From Candidatus Methylomirabilota bacterium (GTDB lineage Bacteria > Methylomirabilota > Methylomirabilia > Methylomirabilales > JACQHM01): a stretch of 10,795 nt of DNA. The stretch covers positions 1 through 10,795 of the forward strand of contig JACQHM010000063.1 in the NCBI GenBank assembly GCA_016199025.1. The letters run 5' to 3'. The position numbers and the translations under genes were made by a program. Under the pieces are notes generated by a model. It worked only from the letters and a program-made list of their open reading frames with translations. It did not search any database and was not told where the DNA came from. Position 1 is the stretch's first letter; each line of letters begins with the position of its first letter. Shown piece by piece: positions 5,377-10,795 of this stretch.

Positions 5377-5760
5377 CTATAATATCTCTACCATCGGCAT
5401 TTCTGGAGATCTTGGATTAGGTATAAGCATCCGAGTGCTGGTGTCAACCACAAGATCTAACTCCTCAAGCACAATTTGACCAATCAGAGGTTCTGTTCCC
5501 TCCTCTTCCGCTAACGCATCAAAACTCCCGACGCGTCCTTTAATTTCAACAAGGAGACCTGCATAGACTGATTTCTGTTGCCTCTGGTTATTTGCATATT
5601 TCACCGTTGCCTCACGGATCTTTATCAGGCTAAGTTCGTCGATAAGGTTCTGAGGCAGCACGAGCATCGTGGCTCCTGTATCTATAACTGCATCAACCTC
5701 AACCGACTTTGCAGGGTCAAACAAGCTGGTGAGTTTGACCTTTTCAATCACCTTCCCCAT
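5377..5760 (-). CDS. Retropepsin-like aspartyl protease (clan AA)
   Basis: A 127-residue single-domain protein with the retroviral-type aspartyl protease active-site motif AVIDTGATMLVLP (24-36; catalytic Asp27). The second conserved element, PLIGQIVLEELDLVVD (91-106), corresponds to the hydrophobic-hydrophobic-Gly motif, and a C-terminal IPNPRSPEMPMVEIL strand follows. Such proteins probably act as homodimers, each subunit giving one Asp. Bacterial members are common in accessory regions and their substrates are mostly unknown. I use ATG 5760, which has AAAGGAGG upstream. The in-frame ATG at 5814 lies inside the inverted repeat 5811-5862, has no ribosome-binding site, and adds residues not typical of the family. 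No signal peptide is seen. It is the first gene of the island after proA. Confidence 0.8.
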   Translation of the reverse strand: MGKVIEKVKLTSLFDPAKSVEVDAVIDTGATMLVLPQNLIDELSLIKIREATVKYANNQRQQKSVYAGLLVEIKGRVGSFDALAEEEGTEPLIGQIVLEELDLVVDTSTRMLIPNPRSPEMPMVEIL

Positions 5761-5810
5761 ATCAATTCCTCCTTTCACCTCCTTGCACTGATGTTCAGAT
5801 AACGTTTCCA

Positions 5811-5862
5811 GCATAAGCGAACCCCAAAGGAGTTGGGTGGAGCGAGGCGTAACCGCTTATGC
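5811..5862. repeat. Inverted-repeat element between proA and the protease gene
   Basis: GCATAAGCG (5811-5819) and CGCTTATGC (5854-5862) are perfect 9-bp inverted repeats enclosing a second dyad, CCCAA (5823-5827) and TTGGG (5833-5837). The shape resembles an integron attC or a REP-like palindrome. The outer arm has AAG where attC needs AAC, so attC is not claimed. It marks the proA-proximal edge of the accessory island. Confidence 0.6.
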
Positions 5863-5910
5863 ACTGTTAACTGCTGTTGACGAGTGCCTCTATTCTCTGC
5901 CTTAGCACGT

Positions 5911-7167
5911 TCATTTGCGAGAGTCCCGGACGTGGCCCTCGCCGAAGACGATGAACTTCTCAGAGGTCAGCTCCTGAAGGCCCATAGGCCCCCTGGCATG
6001 GAGCTTCTGGGTGCTGATCCCCATCTCCGCCCCCATCCCAAACTCCCCGCCGTCGGTGAAGCGGGTAGAGGCGTTCACGAAGACAGCGGAGGCATCCACC
6101 TCCCGTAAGAACCGCATCGCCCTCCCATGATCCTTCGTGACAATGGCCTCGGCCAATCCGGAGCTGTGTCGGGCGATATGCTCTACCGCCTCCTCGAACG
6201 AGGAGACCACCTTGATAGAAAGGATCAGATCGAGGTACTCGGTCTCCCAATCGACCTCTGTTGCCTCCTTCACATTCTGGGCGATCGCCCGAGTCCTGGG
6301 GCAACCCCTCACCTCCACCCCGGCCTTGTTCAGGCGCTCGATCATCCTGGGCAAGAAGTCCCTCGCGACCCCCTCATGGACCAACAGGGTCTCCATGGCG
6401 TTACACACCCCTGGCCGCTCGACCTTGGCGTTGTAGCAGATCTCCTCGGCCATCCCGAGGTCGGCATCCTCGTCCACGTAGGTATGGCAGAGTCCCTTCT
6501 CGTGGGCGATGACCAGGATCGTGGAGGTCTCCCTGACCATTCGGATAAGCTCCCCGCCGCCCCTGGGGATGACCAGGTCGAGGTAGCGATCGAGCGTCAA
6601 GAGCGCTTTGACGGCGGCCCGATCCGTTGTCCTGACAAAGCCCAAGCACCCCTTGGGGAGGCCGGCGTCGGAGATGGCCTCCTCCAGCACGTCCACAAGG
6701 GCCCCGTTGGAGCGGATCGCCTCTTTCCCGCCCCGGAGGATGACGGCGTTCCCGGATTTCAAACAGAGGCCGGCGGCATCGGCCGTGACGGAGGGCCTTG
6801 ACTCGTAGATCACACCGATGACCCCCAGAGGGACCCGCATCCTCCCGACCAAGAGGCCATTCGGCCTCCTCCACATCCCGGTCACCTCCCCCACGGGATC
6901 CGGGAGTCCGGCAATCCCCTTGAGGGCCTTCGCCATCTGCTCCAGCCATTTCTCATTCAGCGTGAGGCGGTCGATGAAGGCCGAGGGATGCCCCGCTTCC
7001 ACAGCCGCCGCAAGGTCCTGGGCATTGGCTTCAAGGATCTTTGCCTTCTCCTTCAGGAGCCCTTCGGCCATAGCCTCGAGGGCCCGGTTTTTGACCTCCG
7101 TCTTCGCCCACGCTAAGAGGCGCGAGGCCTGCTTGGCCTCTTCGGCGATGGCAACGATCTCCTGCAT
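5911..7167 (-). CDS. proA: Gamma-glutamyl phosphate reductase ProA
   Basis: A 418-residue, full-length ProA, the NADPH-dependent aldehyde-dehydrogenase-fold enzyme that reduces glutamate-5-phosphate to glutamate-5-semialdehyde in proline synthesis. Key features are VPLGVIGVIYESRPSVTADA (112-131), the nucleotide-binding SGNAVILRGGKEA (138-150), the catalytic Cys255 in RPGVCNAMETLLVH, and the C-terminal TDGGEFGMGAEMGISTQKLH followed by RGPMGL. The ATG at 7167 has AGAGGAGAG upstream. It follows proB after a 99-nt gap filled by a heptad-periodic element and uses the product of ProB. Downstream, instead of nadD, comes the accessory island. Sequence and length look normal, so the insertion did not damage proA. 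Confidence 0.97.
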   Translation of the reverse strand: MQEIVAIAEEAKQASRLLAWAKTEVKNRALEAMAEGLLKEKAKILEANAQDLAAAVEAGHPSAFIDRLTLNEKWLEQMAKALKGIAGLPDPVGEVTGMWRRPNGLLVGRMRVPLGVIGVIYESRPSVTADAAGLCLKSGNAVILRGGKEAIRSNGALVDVLEEAISDAGLPKGCLGFVRTTDRAAVKALLTLDRYLDLVIPRGGGELIRMVRETSTILVIAHEKGLCHTYVDEDADLGMAEEICYNAKVERPGVCNAMETLLVHEGVARDFLPRMIERLNKAGVEVRGCPRTRAIAQNVKEATEVDWETEYLDLILSIKVVSSFEEAVEHIARHSSGLAEAIVTKDHGRAMRFLREVDASAVFVNASTRFTDGGEFGMGAEMGISTQKLHARGPMGLQELTSEKFIVFGEGHVRDSRK

Positions 7168-7194
7168 GATGATCTCTCCTCTTGGAATATTTTT

Positions 7195-7257
7195 GATTTA
7201 CGATTGCCGATTTTCGATTTTAAAATCCCAAATTGCCAATCGAAAATTGTAAATTCC
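7195..7257. repeat. 7-bp-periodic dyad-symmetric AT-rich array between proB and proA
   Basis: Nine successive heptamers occupy 63 bp with no phase slip. On the plus strand the first four start GATT (GATTTAC, GATTGCC, GATTTTC, GATTTTA). The remaining five are their inverse, AAAT- or CAAT-type units. The arms meet at the palindrome GATTTTAAAATC (7216-7227). It fills most of the proB-proA gap. Confidence 0.75.
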
Positions 7258-7266
7258 CTTGAGACT

Positions 7267-8421
7267 TCACTCCTTGAGGATGACCAGATTATCCCGGTGG
7301 ACCACTTCGTCGTAGGGCTTCTGGCCCAAAGCAGCCTCGATCTCCGTGCTCCTTCTCCCCTTGATCCGTTCCACCTCCTCAGCGCTGTAGTTCGTCAGGC
7401 CCCTGGCGAACTCGATCCCGTCCTCCCCGACCAGGCCCACCACGTCGCCCGCCCCGAAGGACCGAGAGACCGCTTTGATCCCGGAAGGGAGCAAACTCTT
7501 CCCCCGTTGGATCAGGGCGGTCTTCGCCCCTTCGTCCACCATGATCCGGCCCTTGGGGTGAGAGGCGAAGGCCAGCCACCGTTTTCGGCTCTCCATCCGG
7601 GAGACCTCGGGGACGAAGAGCGTCCCCAGCGCTTCCCCCGCGAGGATCCTGGTGAGGGTCGCCTCCTTCAGACCGTTGGCCACGATGGCGGGGATGCCAG
7701 AGGCCGCGGCTTTCTTCGCCGCTTTCACCTTGGCCCCCATCCCCCCGACACCCGTCAAGGATGTTTCCCCTCCGGTCCAGAAGGGGATCTCAGGTCCTTT
7801 CGGAGGCACGAGGGGGATCAGCCTGGCCGATGGGTCTTTCCGAGGATCGGCGGTGAACAGGCCGTCCATGTCGGTCAAGATGACCAACAGGTCCGCGTCC
7901 ACGAGCTGGGCAACCAAGGCGGAGAGGATGTCGTTGTCGCCGAACTTGATCTCCTCGACGGCAACCGTGTCGTTCTCGTTGATGATGGGGATGACCTGGA
8001 GCTTGAGGAGGGCAAAGAGGGTGTTCCGGGCATTTAAGTACCGGTGGCGGTAACGGAAGTCCTCCTGGGTGAGGAGGATCTGGGCAGCCTTCTGGCCGCA
8101 TGACTGGAAGGCCTCTTCATACGCCCACATGAGGCGGTTCTGGCCCACGGCGGCCGCCGCCTGCTTCAGGGGGATGCTCTTTGGCCGCTTAGTTAAGCCC
8201 AGATGGTCCATTCCGGCCAGGATCGCTCCCGAGGAGACAAGGACTACCTGAAGACCCTGATGGCGGAGGGAAACCAGCTCCCCCGAGAGCCGCTCCAGCG
8301 TCGGGTGATGGAGCCTGAACCCTCCGTTGCTCAAGACCCCTGACCCGACCTTGACGACGACGCGCCTGATCCCCTTCAAGAGCACGGCTCGGTCGATGGA
8401 GGGCTGGACAGGCCGCCTCAT
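7267..8421 (-). CDS. proB: Glutamate 5-kinase ProB with PUA domain
   Basis: A 384-residue ProB, catalysing ATP-dependent phosphorylation of glutamate, the first and usually proline-inhibited step of proline synthesis. The amino-acid-kinase domain (about 17-265) shows VVVKVGSGVLSNGG (21-34), VLVSSGAILAG (60-70), IPIINENDTVAVEEIKFGDN (144-163), LLVILTDMDGLFTADP (178-193) and GVGGMGAKVKAAKKAA (224-239). A C-terminal PUA domain (about 290-365) is complete. The start is ATG 8421, overlapping the obgE stop as ATGA; a longer in-frame reading from 8535 only reads obgE sequence in another frame and is rejected. It is translationally coupled to obgE and works with proA downstream. Confidence 0.97.
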   Translation of the reverse strand: MRRPVQPSIDRAVLLKGIRRVVVKVGSGVLSNGGFRLHHPTLERLSGELVSLRHQGLQVVLVSSGAILAGMDHLGLTKRPKSIPLKQAAAAVGQNRLMWAYEEAFQSCGQKAAQILLTQEDFRYRHRYLNARNTLFALLKLQVIPIINENDTVAVEEIKFGDNDILSALVAQLVDADLLVILTDMDGLFTADPRKDPSARLIPLVPPKGPEIPFWTGGETSLTGVGGMGAKVKAAKKAAASGIPAIVANGLKEATLTRILAGEALGTLFVPEVSRMESRKRWLAFASHPKGRIMVDEGAKTALIQRGKSLLPSGIKAVSRSFGAGDVVGLVGEDGIEFARGLTNYSAEEVERIKGRRSTEIEAALGQKPYDEVVHRDNLVILKE

Positions 8422-9428
8422 CGGGTCGCCCCCACCGTCTCCATCAAGGCCGAGGCCAGATATTCCACCAGAGGTTTCAAGCCCTCCCCGGTGATGGCCG
8501 AGACGGGGAAGACGGGGAAACCCCTCTTTGCACAAAAGGCTTCAAGAACCTTGAGGTTCTTCGCATGGGGAAGGTCAATCTTGTTGGCGGCAACGACGCG
8601 GGGTCGCTTGGGGAGGGCAGGATTGTAGGCGTTCATCTCCGCCTCGACGGCCTCGAAGGAGGCAACGGGATCCTCCCCTGAGGCAGAGGAGATGTCGATG
8701 ACCTGGACCAGGAGGCTGGTCCGTTCGACATGGCGCAGGAACTGGAGCCCAAGACCGGCCCCCCGAGCCGCCCCCTCGATCAACCCGGGGAGGTCGGCCA
8801 CCACGAAGCTTTGAAAGGGTCGGGCCTCGACGACGCCCAGGAAGGGATGGAGGGTTGTAAAAGGATACTCGGCGATCTTCGGCCGGGCGGCGGTGAGTTT
8901 GGCCAGGAGGGAAGATTTCCCGGCATTGGGGAGCCCAACGAGCCCCACATCGGCCAGGAGCTTGAGTTCCAGGTGCAAGACCCGCTCCTCCCCCCTCCCC
9001 CCCTCCTCGGCGTATCGGGGGGCACGGTTCGTTGGGGTCGCGAAGCGAGCGTTCCCGCGGCCCCCCCTCCCGCCCCTCGCCACCAGGACCTGTTCTCCCT
9101 CCTGGGCGAGATCGGCCAGCATCTGGCCTGAAACGGCATCCTTGACCACCGTGCCGATGGGGACCTTGATGACGAGATCGACCCCCGAACGCCCATGCTG
9201 GCCCTTCCCCCGGCCGTGTTCTCCACGGTCAGCCCGGTAGTGCCGTTGATACCGTTGATCGACGAGGGTATGATACGAAGCGCTCGCCTCGATGGAGATG
9301 CTCCCCCCCTCCCCCCCCTCCCCCCCGTCAGGGCCGCCCCTGGGGACGTATTTCTCACGCCGGAAGCTCACGCACCCCCTGCCGCCGTCCCCGGCCTTCA
9401 CGAAGATCCTTGCCGTATCAATAAACAT
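8418..9428 (-). CDS. obgE: GTPase Obg (CgtA)
   Basis: A 336-residue Obg-family GTPase involved in 50S subunit maturation and the stringent response. The N-terminal glycine-rich Obg fold spans about 1-158 (FRREKYVPRGGPDGGEGGEG). The G domain follows with G1 GLPNAGKS (165-172), G2-region YPFTTLHPFLGVV (188-200), G3 DLPG (212-215), G4 NKID (282-285) and G5 SAIT (310-313). The optional C-terminal OCT domain is absent, giving the length usual for Proteobacteria-type members. The ATG at 9428 has no recognisable Shine-Dalgarno: the preceding bases read ATGTTGCGCCCTG, and the gap to rpmA is taken up by a heptad-periodic dyad array. A tiny 7-codon frame starting at 9441 overlaps the obgE start. It overlaps proB by ATGA. 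Confidence 0.97.
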   Translation of the reverse strand: MFIDTARIFVKAGDGGRGCVSFRREKYVPRGGPDGGEGGEGGSISIEASASYHTLVDQRYQRHYRADRGEHGRGKGQHGRSGVDLVIKVPIGTVVKDAVSGQMLADLAQEGEQVLVARGGRGGRGNARFATPTNRAPRYAEEGGRGEERVLHLELKLLADVGLVGLPNAGKSSLLAKLTAARPKIAEYPFTTLHPFLGVVEARPFQSFVVADLPGLIEGAARGAGLGLQFLRHVERTSLLVQVIDISSASGEDPVASFEAVEAEMNAYNPALPKRPRVVAANKIDLPHAKNLKVLEAFCAKRGFPVFPVSAITGEGLKPLVEYLASALMETVGATR

Positions 9429-9440
9429 CAGGGCGCAACA

Positions 9441-9524
9441 TAGGGTGTAAGGTATAGGGTATGGGGTGTAGGGTTTAAAGCGTAAGGGAAAATTTTTCCC
9501 CTACCCTACACCCTAAACCCTTTG
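9441..9524. repeat. 7-bp-periodic dyad-symmetric telomere-like array between rpmA and obgE
   Basis: Twelve heptamers in unbroken phase over 84 bp. The left arm has seven TAGGGTN-type units. A centre GGGAAAATTTTTCCC (9486-9500) follows, then CCCTANA-type units that are the inverse of the left arm. Within it, 9464-9474 and 9503-9513 are perfectly complementary (11 bp), so the transcript ahead of obgE can fold into a long hairpin. Confidence 0.78.
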
Positions 9525-9533
9525 AACTTGCCC

Positions 9534-9785
9534 TTAGGCGGGGATGACGCTGATGATCCGGTTCCCGCCACTCTGTTCGAAGGCCACAACCCCTGAGATC
9601 TTGGCGAAGAGCGTATCGTCGGAGCCGATCCCAACGTTCCTGCCGGGCTTGAACCTCGTCCCCCGTTGCCTGACGATGATGCTCCCCCCAGTGACAAACT
9701 GACCGGCGAAGGCCTTCACGCCCAGGCGCTTCCCGGCGCTGTCCCTCCCGTTTCGGGAGCTTCCCATCCCTTTCTTGTGCGCCAT
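9534..9785 (-). CDS. rpmA: 50S ribosomal protein L27
   Basis: An 83-residue bL27, near the peptidyl-transferase centre of the 50S subunit. The N terminus MAHKKGMGSSRNGRDSAGKR and the central GGSIIVRQRGTRFKPGRNVG are diagnostic. It begins directly with the mature MAHKKG end, with no Firmicutes-type cleavable extension. The ATG at 9785 has GGAGG with about 7 nt spacing and lies 2 nt after the rplU stop, so the two are coupled. A longer open frame running back through rplU is rejected. The heptad array and obgE follow. Confidence 0.97.
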   Translation of the reverse strand: MAHKKGMGSSRNGRDSAGKRLGVKAFAGQFVTGGSIIVRQRGTRFKPGRNVGIGSDDTLFAKISGVVAFEQSGGNRIISVIPA

Positions 9786-9787
9786 CC

Positions 9788-10105
9788 TCAAACCTCCATG
9801 ATGATCTCTTTGATGCGGAGCTGCGTCAGCCCTTGGCGGTGTCCCGTCTTCCGCCGATAGTTCTTCCGCCGCTTGAACTTGAAGACGATGACCTTGGGGC
9901 CTTTCCCGTGGGCGACGATCTCGGCCATGACCTTGGCCCCGGCGAGGAGAGGGCTCCCGATCCTTGGGGAACCGTCCTGGTTGACCATGAGGACCCTGGG
10001 AAGCTCCACCAAGGTCCCCGGCTCGCCAGAGAGCTTCTCCACGGCGATCACGTCTCCCGGGGAAACCTTGTACTGCTTGCCTCCTGTTTCGACGACGGCA
10101 TACAC
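9788..10105 (-). CDS. rplU: 50S ribosomal protein L21
   Basis: A 105-residue bL21, a primary 23S rRNA-binding protein. The N terminus YAVVETGGKQYKVSPGDVIA and the C-terminal VFKFKRRKNYRRKTGHRQ are diagnostic and the length is normal. The start codon is GTG at 10105, preceded by CGGAGGAT with about 7 nt spacing; an ATG at 10112-10110 is out of frame. It is the first gene of the long operon. Upstream is a strong promoter (10187-10215) and a leader of about 75 nt that opens with a stable hairpin (10158-10180), where autoregulation or attenuation could act. Confidence 0.97.
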   Translation of the reverse strand: MYAVVETGGKQYKVSPGDVIAVEKLSGEPGTLVELPRVLMVNQDGSPRIGSPLLAGAKVMAEIVAHGKGPKVIVFKFKRRKNYRRKTGHRQGLTQLRIKEIIMEV

Positions 10106-10146
10106 GTCGCATCCTCCGAGTGTTGAAAGCTGAAGAACCCTGCGAC

Positions 10147-10180
10147 AAAAATACAGACAGGAGGCGAAGAACGCCTCCTG
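10147..10180 (-). terminator. Leader hairpin plus T-run before rplU
   Basis: On the minus strand CAGGAGGCG (10180-10172) pairs perfectly with CGCCTCCTG (10166-10158) across a TTCTT loop, and ATTTTT follows 5-6 nt later. It starts about at the predicted rplU transcription start. It may terminate the upstream YD-repeat gene, or be a 5' leader structure of the ribosomal operon. The T-run is slightly detached from the stem. Confidence 0.5.
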
Positions 10181-10186
10181 CCTTAA

Positions 10187-10215
10187 TTCATAACATCCAG
10201 ACGGGGCTTTGTCAA
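10187..10215 (-). promoter_or_regulatory. Sigma-70-type promoter of the rplU operon
   Basis: On the minus strand a perfect -35 TTGACA (10215-10210), a 17-bp spacer, and a -10 TATGAA (10192-10187). The -35 box contains the TGA stop codon of the upstream YD-repeat gene (10214-10212). Predicted start is near 10180, giving a leader of about 75 nt. Confidence 0.8.
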
Positions 10216-10616
10216 GAGTGGCGTGAGGGGGGCGGGCTCGCTCCCCGGTCCCGGACCGTCACGCTCACCGCATCCGGGGGGCTGGCCTGGGTGCCATCGT
10301 GCACCACAACCTGAAAGGTCAGGTCCACCTTGCTGGCGCTGAAGGGGGCCCGAAAGGTCGGGCTCAGCGCTGTGGGATCGGACAGGGCCACCGGCGGGTA
10401 GTTCTCCCCCCAGATCTGGCGCGTCAGCAGGTTACCAGCGGCATCGTAGGTGTAGGTGATGACCCGCCCATCGCCATAGCCGGCCCGGATCAGCCGCCCG
10501 GCCTCATCGTAGGTATAGGTGGTGGTGCCGGCCAGGGCCGCAGAAATAGTCACAAAGAAAAAGAGCAGGAAAAGCACAAACCTGGCCGGCCCACGGGTCT
10601 TTGCGTTTGCTGCCAC
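10212..10616 (-). CDS. Small secreted YD-repeat protein with a partial Ig-like domain
   Basis: A 134-residue protein read from GTG 10616 (AAAGGA just upstream, tight spacing). Residues 1-29 form a signal peptide: Lys/Arg-containing start, FVLFLLFFFVTISA core, ALA cleavage site. Two Rhs/YD repeats follow, TYTYDEAGRLIRAGYGDG (33-50) and ITYTYDAAGNLLTRQ (53-67). After ENYPP comes VALSDPTALSPTFRAP and a strand pattern ending DAVSVTVRD (115-123), which is the second half of a PKD/REJ-type Ig-like domain. Full Rhs/YD proteins are far larger, so this is a remnant or a miniature protein of unknown role, probably exported. Its stop overlaps the rplU -35 box. The longer frame to 10745 is rejected because it translates a dispersed repeat. 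Confidence 0.65.
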   Translation of the reverse strand: MAANAKTRGPARFVLFLLFFFVTISAALAGTTTYTYDEAGRLIRAGYGDGRVITYTYDAAGNLLTRQIWGENYPPVALSDPTALSPTFRAPFSASKVDLTFQVVVHDGTQASPPDAVSVTVRDRGASPPPSRHS

Positions 10617-10664
10617 GGTCCTTTCCCCCTGGGATATATTCACGACCTTGTTAGGGACACCATT

Positions 10665-10736
10665 CCTTCGACAGAACCCGTGGTGAGCGCAGTCGAACCA
10701 CTCAGGACAGGCCCTTCGACTTTGCTCAGGACAGGC
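10665..10736. repeat. Dispersed GC-rich repeat cluster
   Basis: CTCAGGACAGGC occurs at 10701-10712 and 10725-10736. CCTTCGAC occurs at 10665-10672 and 10713-10720, with an inverted GTCGAA near 10692. This CTTCGACTTTGCTCAGGACA-type sequence is a familiar intergenic repeat in many environmental genomes and is often mistranslated as CPEQSRRACPEW-like peptides. Further right, TGCAAC-CCC-GTTGCA (10741-10755) is a small hairpin; no gene was recognised between 10617 and the window end. Confidence 0.65.
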
Positions 10737-10795
10737 GTGCTGCAACCCCGTTGCACCTGGAAGATGCTCCTACATAAGACCCAAGGATGACACAC

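Noticed and set aside
8422..8535. Extension of proB upstream to 8535
   Set aside because: This stretch is obgE read in another frame; the ATGA overlap at 8421 gives the family-typical N terminus.
9441..9524. CRISPR array or true telomeric repeat
   Set aside because: There are no repeat-spacer units, and the arms are inverted, degenerate and internal between core genes.
9786..10148. Long frame fusing an Arg-rich region to L27
   Set aside because: It is the out-of-frame shadow of rplU; L27 starts at its diagnostic MAHKKG.
10617..10745. N-terminal extension of the YD-repeat protein (CPEQSRRACPEW-like)
   Set aside because: It translates the dispersed intergenic repeat; the GTG at 10616 leads directly into a signal peptide.

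Overview
The window comes from a GC-rich bacterium, and every supportable gene lies on the minus strand. Read right to left, it holds the conserved ribosome/GTPase/proline/NAD block rplU-rpmA-obgE-proB-proA-nadD-rsfS. This block is followed by a short sigma-54 activator and a DksA/TraR zinc-finger gene, then a clear intrinsic terminator, then comF, a GlcG/HbpS-type gene, and the first codons of gap (GAPDH). This order, together with the sigma-54 activator and DksA, resembles Desulfobacterota (former Deltaproteobacteria) or a neighbouring phylum. That placement is an inference from gene order; no marker here settles the taxonomy.

Layout. 10795-10217: copies of a short dispersed GC-rich repeat, then a small secreted YD-repeat protein whose stop codon overlaps the -35 box of the rplU promoter. 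10215-9534: promoter, leader hairpin, rplU, rpmA. 9533-9429: a 7-bp-periodic, dyad-symmetric array. 9428-7267: obgE and proB, joined by an ATGA overlap. 7266-7168: a second 7-bp-periodic, dyad-symmetric array of different sequence. 7167-5911: proA. 5910-3965: an accessory island splitting proA from nadD. 3931-1547: nadD, rsfS, sigma-54 activator, dksA. 1494-1462: terminator. 1396-185: comF and the GlcG-like gene. 145-1: gap promoter, leader hairpin and gap start.

The accessory island (about 1.9 kb, partly AT-rich) is the most unusual coding region. It carries a retropepsin-like aspartyl protease, an N-terminally truncated HEPN (UPF0332-type) gene, an overlapping pair that looks like a toxin-antitoxin module (BECR-like protein plus DUF2283 protein), an unrecognised small helical ORF, and a hicB-hicA pair in which hicB has lost its N terminus and hicA its C terminus. 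It reads as a site where toxin-antitoxin-like cassettes inserted and decayed inside a housekeeping operon.

The most interesting non-coding signals are the two heptad arrays in the obgE-rpmA and proB-proA gaps. Both keep a strict 7-bp phase along two arms that are inverted about an AT-only centre, but they use unrelated unit sequences (TAGGGTN and RATTTNC). Other points of note: an apparent ATT start codon for rsfS, no visible Shine-Dalgarno for obgE, two promoters immediately followed by terminator-like hairpins, and an apparent in-frame internal deletion in the YD-repeat protein.
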